In this document: in pieces, positions 22,981 to 34,200 of the stretch
Numbering within the stretch: the first letter of the stretch is position 1
Layout: the number at the start of each line of letters is the position of its first letter
From: Hansfordia pulvinata
Taxonomy: Eukaryota; Ascomycota; Sordariomycetes; Xylariales
Reading direction: 5' to 3'
DNA length: 64,000 bases
Assembly: GCA_006538405.1 (NCBI GenBank)
Contig: BJKQ01000001.1
Coordinates: 1,612,001 to 1,676,000 of the forward strand
The notes under the pieces: model-generated
What the model was told of the DNA's origin: nothing
Databases searched by the model: none
The model's input: the letters and a program-made list of their open reading frames with translations, nothing else
Program-made: the position numbers and the translations under genes

Positions 22981-25900
22981 TAGATGCCTGCGGGCTTGCA
23001 CGTCAATATTCCATGTACCTGCAGCGGCGACATGCAATGACCGCGTGGAGGTCTTCTTTGGCCACCGGCACCAGGCATGGATGGCTGGCGAGACTTCTGT
23101 CGCAGGGTCACGAGCTGGATGGGGGTTTCAGGTGCCTTTATCGCACGTGGAACAGCTTCCAACTGGATGGAGGCGCCTGAGGCGTGCGGTCAGAGGAGCA
23201 GTCGGTGCTCGTCATTGCCCGTCCATATCAAGCGCCGTGAATGCACCGCTCCTGCTCGCTGGCGTCGTTATTGCGCGCGTGAGGGGCACGCCAACGCGCG
23301 AAATGAGAAATCAGAAGCCCTGTCTCTTGGCGACTCGGCAGGGGAACCCCCTTCGGAGACATTGACGAGAATCGGCGAGGAATCAAAGCCGTTCAGTCGG
23401 GTCGACGGGTGATTGGTGGCCAAGGCCTGGCCAGAGCAAAAGCGAGGCGGGGTGAGGGAGGATTTCGGGACCTGGTTCCTAGCTGGGGCCGAACCCCGTT
23501 CACACGCGCGACTTGAACGGTGCAAGTACTCCGTACCGGGACCCTGATCTGCCTGGGCTCGTGCGGGCGTCCACACCAAGATGCAAATAGATGCGAGTAC
23601 TCGCTACGAGCGGGGTTGTCTGCGAAAGTCCTCTGTGGCAGACTACCTTAGGTACATGTACATACGAGTAGGGGCAGTACGAGTATCCGTAGCAGCGTCA
23701 ACGAGTAAGATAGGTTAAGTAAGGTACCTAAGGTCCCGTATCCCAGGCTCGACTGGATGCGGTACGAGTAGTCGCAACACAACAACGCCGACGGGATGGC
23801 CTTGGCCTCGTCTCTTGGTGCGGCCGACATCCTCCCTCCTCCTCCACCCCATTACTCGTACTCGGGCCCTGTCCCGACGCCCCAGCATGCCCAGTACTCC
23901 GTACTCACTCACTCGTACACGAGCCACCGCCAGATCCACGCACGGCCGACTTGGAGCCGGCCTTGCTGCGTGGCCCTGACAGGGCCGCGCACGCGTACTC
24001 GCACGCATGCCCCGCGATCCATCACCAAGCGAGCCCCCTTTGTCGACAGCCTACGAACGAATGCACCGAGTGAAGATCCTTGTGCTTTCCCATCGCCTAG
24101 CTGCCTGCGCCCAGCAACTCGCCCCCAAGTCCTCGTTCTGCCCGGATTCTCCTGTCGACGAACTCCTTCGGCGCGTCTCTTGTCCCGCAGCCCGTCCCGC
24201 CGTTATTAACCCTATTCAGCAGCAACAGGCCGAGCTAGCTGGGCCCAACACGAACCCTGCGCCTGGCCTGACCATTGCCTGGTCCCATCTCTCCGCACTC
24301 CGCGCTTACTAGCCTCCCGTGAATTCGGCTAATGCCTTTGCTGGCCTCGCTATTGGAGCACCCCGGAAAAGAAGCCTGCTCAGAGTGTGGGGATGCTGGC
24401 ACCCGAAATCTACCGACCAGTCTGCTTTCCATCCCCAGACGATCCGCCATGTTGACAGCCGATCGAGCGCGTGTGATGTTGAGTTGAGGCGAGTCATCCC
24501 GGAACTTGCGGGGCGGGCTCATCACAACACATAATGCCCTTGTGTTTGTCAGGCAACGAGCACCGTCCAGTTCTGAGACGGCACGAGTCTGGCTGGTACA
24601 AGCTTCCGTGATCTATGGCTGGGCCGTTGAGATTCGACCGTCTCCACTCTTCGCGCCGTCGAGATGCGCCCAGACGCACCCATTTGCGCGGTCCTGGGTT
24701 AGTATTTCGCCTCGCTTCCTCTCCTCAGTGCCACGGTGCTTGATCTCTCCATTCTAGACCTTCTGAAACTTGTTGGTCCATTCAGTCTTTCAGATTATGA
24801 ACCAACCCGGCACCGGTGTCTCCCAAGAGTTCAGGCTGGGCTGCTGGAGAGTGATATACCTACCATCCACCACTTGTGAGCACTCAACGAGCAAGATGAG
24901 TATGAGTGGCACCAACCACGGTTTGCTCTTTTAGTTTGCTCTTCCGTGGGCGCATCAGGTGGCCCCGGTGAATCCAGGGCCGGATGACCTGAGTGCGGGG
25001 ACCGGACCGGCAACTACGCGAGTTGCACAGCTCTCCATGACAAGGGAGAAGAGTTGGGTACGAGTACACATTGCTGAGTGATCTACCCCACCCCTCAATG
25101 GGCAGGGCAGCATACTGGACCTGGCCGAGCTTCCCGTATGAGGACGGAATACCCCTCACCCACAGGATCAAAGCAGATGAGCCCGGCCTGTACTCGGATC
25201 CGAAGCTCTGGGACCGTTCTCGCTGCCCATCCGTTTCGTGTATCGTGCAGGAAGGATGCCCACTGCAGTGTCACCTTGTGTGCATTCTGTTGACACTGTA
25301 GTCGATGTAAGAACACGTCGAGGCGACCAAGCCAGCCCGTCTACAACACGGAGCAGCACGGCGGCTCCATCACTTTCGCGGTCAGATCAGTGCGCGCCGC
25401 AGCATTAATGATCACCAGCGCGTCTGGATGTCTGAGTTGGTCGAGGATGGTCGAGTGACGACCCCCCGCGCCAATGTCTCCGTTGAACCCGCGCGTCCGC
25501 CCATCGACCTCTGTGGGGTAAAGAGGGGCCAGACGGCAGCCCGCTCCCGAAAGCACTCTGATGAGCGCAAGGCAAGCGTGGCTCTCCGCGGAGCATGTCG
25601 GCACTCATCAGCCCGTCTGATCTGCATACATGAGTTCGGGGTGGTCTGGATGGATGATACTGACTGCCGTCAGACGCACGCTCCCTACAACCATCGCATA
25701 CGCTCTCTCCACCCACCCAAAGGTTGTCAGGATCGCGTCAGACAGGCGGGCTCGCTCAACGCCACTGCTGCCACAATGGCAGCCTGTCAGACGACGGATA
25801 CGTCTATGTGAGGACGCCGCGCTGCGCCTGCAGCAGCAAATGCACCACGCCTGACATGGCACTGCTTCATATGACGCACTTTGTGAGGGGATCGGCCTCC

Positions 25901-27470
25901 AGCCATGGCCGAGGAAGCGCCGACTTGCATATGAGTAGGTGCCAGCCGCCATGAATGGTGCGGCTGGGTGTCCCGGCTCAAGGTGGCAAGGCTGCCGTTG
26001 ATGGCAAGCGCCGTAGCACAAGGGCAGCGTCAGCCACGTGTGAGCGTGGCACAAGCATTGCTTTCTGGCTTCGGCTGCCTTCTTACACCGGCAGCATGTG
26101 CGGGAAGAAGCCAAGGCCATGGTCACGGGCGCTTCTTGCCAGACGGTCTCTGGCCAACTTGGTCTTTTCTACCTGATCTGTTTTCCGGATCATACACAGA
26201 CGGCATCATCGACAGTGTAGGGCTTGTAAGTTCTCTGGCCAATCGTTCGTGCGATACTGACGGCAATTTCAGGAACTTGATTGAAGCCACGCTTTCTGGT
26301 TATGTGCCTGATTTGTACATCAGGAGAACAGGCAGCCCTTGCAGAGCGAATTGCGTCCTTGCAATGTCTTCGGCGCGACCAAGCTGTGAATGTTGAGGGC
26401 GGTCTTCTTCATGGGCTTGAACTCCAGTCCAGAACACTCAAGCGCGTGTCTGCGCCTTGGTCTTCACGTTCGCGCCGTCTCCTTCCCCAATCTGATGCGA
26501 ACCCTGCGGCGGGGTGTCTTGTCAGCCCGTCATACTACACGATGGCGATACACGATTTTCACGGCTGAAGTAACAACTCGACCTCTGGTATAAAATTATA
26601 CAGAATACGACAGCTTCAGACGCAACGAGGGCCTGCGGTAGTCGAAGATATTTCGTGTTCATTCCGGGTCAGCCTACGTACGTATCGGAGCTAGGCCTCA
26701 TCTCCGCCAGCCATACTCGTGAAGCAGGCAGCCGTCCAAGCCTCGCAAAGATGGGTTCGGCCTTGTGAGTACGAGTAACGATCCTTGCCCCGCCTCGGTT
26801 CGTGCCCGCTCTGGCGGCTCCCAGACGCTGTGAACCAAGCGCAATCCAACAGACACAGCCATCTGGAAACCGACGAGCGGGCATGATGCGCGGACCCTGA
26901 AAACGGCGTGGTTCTCGGAGAGGCGCCACTTGAGGACGACTTATACGGCGAATACGGCGCCCGCGATGGCCACGACAGCGCGGCCCAACTGCTGTCAGCG
27001 CTTGGCAATTACCAGTACTCATACCAAATTTGGCAGCGGGGCTCGGGCGTAACGCAAATTACATGACTATGCCACAGGCGGTCGAGAAATCTGTAGGCGC
27101 CTCGCCATATTCCTTGCCCATGGGACGTCTTCTTCAGCCCCAGAGTGACGAGGCAGGGCAAGCCTAGAACAGCACGGACAGCGGGCTGGGCTGAGGTCGC
27201 GCGGTTACAGGCCCGTCCCCTGCAACCAATAGCAGAGGCCGGCGAAAGCTTCGTGACCGTGGGGAGGGGGTATCGCCCCGAGCCTACATGTCTTAAAGCA
27301 CCAGCCAAAGGTTGTTCAACCGTCCGCCTGGCCTTGCTCCTCCTGCTCTGCTCAAGACTCGATAGCGACCAACTTCCTCACCAACGGAAGCCATACAGGC
27401 CAGCACTCTCTGCTCACCACGGAGCCGGCTTCACTCAGGACGACGCCTCCATACCAGGATCTGGCCCAGC
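21025..27470. other. Gene-free stretch, 6.4 kb
   Basis: The left part holds the promoter and 5' leader of the creB-like gene; the right end is the P450 promoter. I see no supported gene. Contents include a TGGC tetranucleotide array (22927-22981), one exact GTACGAGTAC (25058-25067) and several one-base variants around 23663-23772 and 26768. A credible intron-like GTAAGT..CTGAC..CAG stretch lies at 26226-26272, but its flanking frames do not show a convincing protein. Base composition is close to that of the coding regions, so this is not AT-rich repeat-mutated DNA. Confidence 0.5.
22927..22981. repeat. (TGGC)n microsatellite
   Basis: Nearly 14 perfect units of a tetranucleotide in gene-free DNA. 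Confidence 0.97.
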
Positions 27471-29365
27471 ATGTTCCGAGAGATCCTGTACACCCTTCTC
27501 GGCCTCGTCGCCGCGGCATACGCGGCGGACCACCTGCTGGCGCTGCGCGACGACCCGAGGGAGCCGCCGCGCGCACGCAGCCGCGTGCCGCTGATTGGGC
27601 ACATCATCGGCATGATGCGCTACGGGGTCGTGTACTACGACATCAAGGCGCGCGAGGCGGGGCCCGGCGTCGACATGTTCACGCTCGACCTGCTGGGCGT
27701 CAAGCTGTACGTCGCCACGTCGCAGCGCCTGACGCCCATGGTCGCCCGCGCCTCGCGCACCCTCAGCTTCCGGCCCTTCATGCGCCTCGCCGCCATGCGC
27801 CTGGGCGGCACCACCGACCCGCACACCCTTGAGCTGTACCGGAGCGAATTCGTCGAGACTCTCGGCGCCGCCACCCGCGACGCCCTGAGCCCCGGGCCGG
27901 CCCTCGACGACCAGAACAGGCGCACCGGCGAGCGCGCCCTCCGCGACGTCGACGACCTCGTGGCCGGCGCCGGCGGCGACGCCGGCAAGACCGTCCCACT
28001 GCTGCACTGGTGCCGCCGCGCCGTGGTCCAGGCCGGCGGCGCCGGCGTCTTCGGCGTGGACCATCCTCTGACGGATCCCGGGATCGAGCGCGACTTTTGG
28101 TGAGTCGAAATATGCAGCGTCGTAGAGACATTCGCCCTTTGTTCTCAGACGTTTTCCCTCTTCGTCAGAGATCCGTGTCTCAGCACAAGAGAAGGAAACA
28201 AGAAGAGCCAGCGAACACCACCGGCAACCAGGTTCCAGCGGGAGTCTTCCTGTTACGCACCGCTCCAGAAACATCAAACAAGGTACAGCAACATACTAAT
28301 AAGGAGTGGCCCAACAGGACTTGGAACAAGTACATGGCGGGTCACATGCTAGGCATCGATCTGTCGGGGGAGGGCTACCGGGCGCGCAAACGTCTGTTCG
28401 CGGCGTTCGCCGAGTACCTCCGGGCGGTGCCGGCGGACGCGGCCCCCTTCTTCACGGAGCGCGACCGCCTGCTTCGCGAGGCCGGCGTGGATCACGAGCA
28501 GCGCGCGATCCAGGGAGGTCTGACCTGCATTGCCGTCTTCTCCAACACGGCGCCGACGTTCTTCTGGGTCGTGTGGGAGCTCTTCTCGCGGCCGGGGCTC
28601 GTCGAGGACGTGCGCGCCGAGCTGCTGGCGCAGGCCGTGGCGGAGGAGGACGAGGGGGACAAGGCGACGGCCAGCGAGGGCGCAGGGCGCTCGTTCGCGC
28701 TCGACGTCCCCGCCCTGCGTACCAAGTGCCCGCTGCTGCTGTCGGTGATGCAGGAGACGCAGCGCCGCCACCACGTCCACGCCGCGACGCGCCACGTCGC
28801 CGAGGACACGGACCTGGACGGCGGGCGGTACCGGCTGCTGCGGGACAACTACCTGCAGATGCCCGGCGGGCCGATCCACAGCAACCCGTCGGCCTGGGGC
28901 CCGGACGCCGACGAGTTCGACCCGCACCGCTTCGTGCCCGAGAGGGGGGGAGGGCAAGGGCGACCGCAACGCGGGGTCTACAACGCCAACGCCGCCAGCG
29001 AGGAGAAGGAGGAGCAGGAGGAGAAGAAGGAGGAGGAGAAGAAACCGGCCTCCCGCGTCCCCAGCAGCAGCTTCGTGGCATGGGGCTCGCCGCCGCACCT
29101 GTGCCCGGCCCGCCAGTTCGCCACGACCGAGATGCTCATCATCGCAGCCCTGCTCGCGCTGCGCGTCGACGTGGAGCCCGCCTCGTCCCCGGCGTGGCCC
29201 CGGACCCGGCCGCCGCTCGACGTCGGCGAGCTCGTCACCATCTACAGCCCCAAGCGCGACCCGGAGGTCCGGGTCCGCACGCGCGCCCGCGAGCCCTGGG
29301 CCTCGGGGACCTGGTCCCTACGCATGGGCGACAGCAAGTCGCGCGTGCAGCTGCACTCGGGGTGA
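27471..29365 (+). CDS. Cytochrome P450 monooxygenase (membrane-anchored)
   Basis: Haem-thiolate oxidase, substrate unknown. Exons are 27471-28099 and 28318-29365, giving 558 residues. The 218-nt intron (GTGAGT donor, CTAAT branch, ACAG acceptor) is long for this window. Residues 1-20 form a hydrophobic ER anchor, followed by a Pro/Arg hinge. The I-helix region reads NTAPTFFW near 286, the style of CYP7/CYP8-like P450s that lack the usual AGxxT. The ExxR pair is E356/R359 (ETQR), followed by a PxxF-type FDPHRFVPE. The haem loop WGSPPHLCPARQ places the ligand near Cys472. A Glu/Lys-rich low-complexity insert of about 20 residues lies just before the haem loop. Third codon positions are very GC-rich, more so than in the neighbouring CreB gene. 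No tailoring genes or reductase lie beside it, so a biosynthetic cluster is not supported. Confidence 0.9.
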
Positions 29366-30685
29366 GGTGGTTCTTTTTTTGAAATATCTTCTTCTCTTGG
29401 AGCGATACAGATGATATTGTACACAAAATGAGCTGGCAGTCTTTGTTTGACGCGAGTGTAGAGTACTATGTGAACGCTGCCTGCCGTGTCGTATGGGGGT
29501 CTTCTGGGTCTTCTCACCCTCTCTCTCTCCTGTATGCTTGCGCGCAAGCGAACAGAACGACGGCTTTCGGTTTCTTTCTTCCCGTGTGATGCCATGTGTT
29601 CGAGAAATATGCCCGTCCGAGAAGGCGTTGAGCGGACTGCTGCATATGGGATGTTTATGAACATTCCGAGGTCGGCGCTCTGTCTTCCCACGCAGCACTT
29701 TCCCCCCATGTCCTGGCTGGCGTGTGTAGCGTGCGGTCTCGGCGGAGGCGCGGCGTCAAAGTGTGTCGACGTGAAGCTGCCTCCTTCGCGTTCTGGCTCG
29801 TTGGCCATCCGTTAGAGCGCGTGTTGCTGTGTGTGTTCCGCTGGTCGATCTTCGTTCAACATTCCCGGGTGCAGACGCGGGATCCGGGCGAGCGACAAAC
29901 GCACCCCCTGCCCTCCACGCCGCCCCTTCCTTGCCCCGTCGTCATCGTGTACGAGTACGCCGGTTTGCCATGATGCTCTTCCCTTGCTTTGTTTGGGAAC
30001 GGGCGGTTGGTAGGTGGTCCAGAGAAACCCAATTACAACTACACGAAAAAAAAAAAAGGCACCTTGAGGATACAGCAGCCTCGTGGAAACCAGGCCTGGC
30101 TGGCGCTTCACACGGCCATTCCTCTCTCGATCCCAGCTCTCAGTCAAAGCCCGGCCCTCGCGGCGGCGGCGGCGAATTCTGTCTGCCTCTCTGGTCGTCT
30201 CGGTGTGCCACGTGAAATCCAATGCAGTACTTTCTGTCACAGGTGGCCCGAACGAACCAAGAAGTGCAACCGCTCTCAAGAACCTCCCAGCCCCATACAT
30301 ACCCTTCCTGACTCCATGCCCCCGCGCCACTCGTGCCCTCAAAATACTGACAGAGAACGCAGAGGCTGTATCGGATACTCCCTGAAGAGTGGGCTTGCCA
30401 CGGACCACGGCGGGGGCGAGTGCGGGAGAACCCAGGAGCTGGGCAGAGCCCGTGGCGCGGTAGAGACGAAAAGAGAGAAAATTGAAGAAAAGAGAGTGAG
30501 GAAATGGGATCCCTCCTCCCACGGCCTCCCTCTCCATCAGCTCCGTAACACGTCCCACCCATCTGCATGCATGTGTCGGGTATCTCCACGCGGGAGGACG
30601 ATCTCGCTCGCTCTCCCGTCTTCCGCGGCAAGGAGGCCCTGTCAATCGCTGGGCCCTATCCGCAAGGACGACGGAGGGATGGGGC

Positions 30686-30695
30686 TTCTTCTTCT

Positions 30696-30763
<68 letters not shown>
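30686..30763. repeat. (TTC)n/(TC)n microsatellite
   Basis: Four TTC units run into about 30 TC dinucleotides, all pyrimidine on the plus strand. Confidence 0.97.
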
Positions 30764-30766
<3 letters not shown>

Positions 30767-31243
30767 GCTCTGTCTGCCTGGATAGCGCCTCCCTTGTATA
30801 GATCAGCGAAATCGTTCACATGCGGGTATGCGTGTAATTGTCGAGACCGGAGACAGAACTGGGGATATAAGAAAAAAATATAGGGACAGGGGAGGAAACC
30901 CACTCAACTACAAGGATCTTTCCTGATGTCATTTAGATCCCGGACAAGGGACAGACCGGGACACTCTGATGACCCCGGCCCGAGCCCCCGTGAACTCGTA
31001 CTCGTCGAACCCAGTCCCATCAACAGGTAGGAGAGTGGGCGTTGCGTCGTGAGCGTTCGCTCGCCTCCCCCCCCTCCTCTCTTCCGTCCTGGCCGGAGAA
31101 AGGCATTGTAGGTCTTGTAAACAAGCAAACTTCCGGCAAACACCCCGACATTTTTCCCTCATGCCACCAAAAGCGGCACGTGCCCCGGGCCGGATCTGCC
31201 CATCCCCGGGATTGCGAGCAGCCCGAGCTCCCGGCTCGCATTG

Positions 31244-31259
31244 CCCCCCCCCCCCCCCC
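31244..31259. repeat. Poly-C tract (16 C)
   Basis: C homopolymer in the 8.2-kb gene-free stretch. Confidence 0.95.
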
Positions 31260-34200
31260 TTCCCCGGGCTTCTATTGGGGTATGGCTTGCTGTCCTCTTT
31301 CGCCCCCGACACGGCCGGTGAGAGTTCAGAATGGAGGCGATCGATGGAACGGATGCGGGCAGCATCGAACAGGGTTGCGCAGCCGGTTCGGTCCAGCGCC
31401 GGTACAAGCAGGTAGGTAAGTAATTAGCACGGTACGGGAAAAAAGGGGGATATCCATATTGATGCTTGTTATCTGCGCGCAGAGAAGGTTTCCCCATGCA
31501 CATGGTACATGTGACTGGAGATACCGCTGTCTCCAGAGAAACCCCCGCTCCTCTTACCCGGGCGAGATGGGGTTGTTCAAGATCACGATCCAATCTGCCA
31601 CCTCCGCGTGGGCGTGCGCGCGAACAAGAGACGAGTCATTTCCATTCTCTTGAGATCTAAAGAGGCAGCCATTAAGGCCCCCCCCCGCCCGCGCGTAGGA
31701 ACCGCACACGGGCCTCTGGAAGATGGGCCCCAGGGTGTACTCGTATGTGTAAGCGTGAATCAGTATCAAGGGACCCCTGGCCTCATCCAATTCGGTGGCG
31801 CGGCGGCCATCTTACGTGTACACCCCCTTAAGGCCCTTGAAATCCGATTCATAGACCATGTTTCTGTCGCCTTTCACGACCGCCAGCCATGGATGGGTAG
31901 ATAGGTGGGATCACACACCAGACTCATCCAGGAACAGTGCCGTTGATAGTTTGAGGACAGTTCATTGTTGTAGCCCCAAGTCATCGGCATTGGATAATTG
32001 CTGTTTCTTTGGGAGCCATTGCTCGATGGCTGGACTACCTGAGCCGAGTGCTACATTAGCAGAAGAACCCATCTCTCAAACTCACTCGCGATTGCGATTC
32101 GATCTGGAATGGGCGTGGTCCTTCCTTGGTCTGTAGGAGAATTCTTGGACGTTGCCTACCTACCTAATCTAGTCAAGTAAAGAAGGAAGTCAAGGTTGCG
32201 TGCTCTCGCGCACCCGCGGACCTGAAGCGACGACAGCGCCGCCGCAACACACGAGGTCCTCATGCGTGATTCACAGGCGGCCGAGTTCATACACTGCAAT
32301 ACATCATGGTTCTGGCATGCAGGCAAGCTTTAGCTTGTACACGTACGAGCAGGTGGAAGCGACTATTGGTTTCTTGGCGACATTTGCGGGCTCCATGTGC
32401 CGACCCGTTCGCCGTGCGACGAAACTTTGATGGGGAGAGAAATACTCGGATCGTGAATACTGACCTGCATGAAATTGATTAGGGACGGTGATGAGCAGTG
32501 CTGGAAGAGGAGATCTCGTACGAGTACAGGTGGCACCCCGCAAGGCTGGCCCCTGGTCTCCTTCCCACGTCAACTCGGGTGATTTGATCGTCGAATGTCT
32601 GACACGCTGCCCTATGATGCAAGTGGAGCGCGACCCGGGCGATCAGACCAAGGTGATGATTGCTCTTCGCCACTAGAAAATTCTCCCGAGATGAGTATGG
32701 AACATCTCCATGGCGTTCCAGAAGAATTCCAGCAACCTTCCATTTCAATTTCTCTTCTGCATGTCGTGGCGCCCTTGCGGCGTCACCGTGTACCCGTACG
32801 AGTACCTACACGCCGGGATTGTCCATCCACCGAGCATGGTTGGACCACTGGGCTATCGGATGCCCCCCCGCCCTTCCTGCCACGCACGCACACGCGCACA
32901 TGCCACGCGTGCCTCTCTGGCTCTATGAGTATTGGCATCCACCGCACCTTGCTGTGCGCGTCATGGTACGCCATTGCGAGAGCATTCGTGTGGAGACCGG
33001 CAGGGTGGTAAGGACGCGTTGCTCCTCGTCTTCGCGCAGTCGAATGACCTTCATTGAAGCAATCTGGTTGATAATTGACGGGAGACAGTAGTCGCACACA
33101 CTTGGACTGGTCTCCCGCTCCGCATGACTCAGGCGTGTCAGGCTACTGTGGGTAGGTCCTATGCGTACGAGCTTTGTAGGTGAATCGCGGTCTTGCGAAA
33201 TTTGGCAGCAATGCCCGTGTGTATCCGTTCGTACTCCATCCTGTTACTCGTAGACGCTATCGATGAACTGGCGCACACTCCACTTGTTGATCGACGCCCC
33301 CCTATTCGAGATGGGAGAGGCACCCGTGCTTTTGCTATCTGACATGCAGATGCTGCTCCGTACTCCGTGGGCATGTGCCGCACGGAGGGGACGACCAAGG
33401 AGCTGCTGAAGCTAGCCACGTAATCAGAGCCACAGTGACGTGGGCACGGTACCCGTGCTCCCAATTGACAGGTCAAATGCCACTAGACAGACCCCTTCCA
33501 TGTGCGGATATCAGGACGAGGAGACGGTTGCCTAGATCGTGGTTGGGTTGTGTGGTTGTCTCTAATAAAGTCAACACTTGCGAGCTGACCAGGGTTCCAA
33601 GGGATTGCTCGAGGCCCCGGTCTGGTGCCTGTGATTATGCTCGCGCTGCTGTACTCGGCCGGCAGAGACCGCTGCATGTCTCCCGTCAGCCCAGGCCGGC
33701 CAATGACCTGCTCCTGCCGCTTCTGTCGCCATCTTCGGAGAGGGGGAGGGCTCCATAGCTAGCGGTGAGGAGGACAGTGCTTGTCCCCCGCCGAGGTGAT
33801 GAACTTGAGACGCAAGGGTCCATTCGGCTCGGGAGACGGAGTGTGGCAGACGCCGGCTCGGCCAATGAAACGGGCAGTGGCTGGGATGGCTCAACGGCGG
33901 CAGTGGATAAGGGTAGTATCCAGAATGGCGCACAGGTACGATGACGTTCGCCGCAGACGACCCGTCGCCCTGCGCCGCTCGTTCAGGACGGCTAACTGGT
34001 TGTCCTGCAAACGAGAACAAGCCTATGTTGCAGTACTCGTAGACACCCTGGAGACGTGATCCGTCAGGGGTTGGCGCAGTGGCGCGCGCCCGAGGCTTCT
34101 GGAAGTGTTCGCTGACTGCGGGGCCTGAGGTGTGAAGGGATAGCCCTGGGACGTGGGACGGGCGACAGTGGCGATTACTCGTTCGAGTATTTGCAGGGGC

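Noticed and set aside
27435..29098. Long minus-strand open frames (280 and 249 residues)
   Set aside because: Antisense to the two P450 exons; composition reflects the high GC third positions of the real gene.
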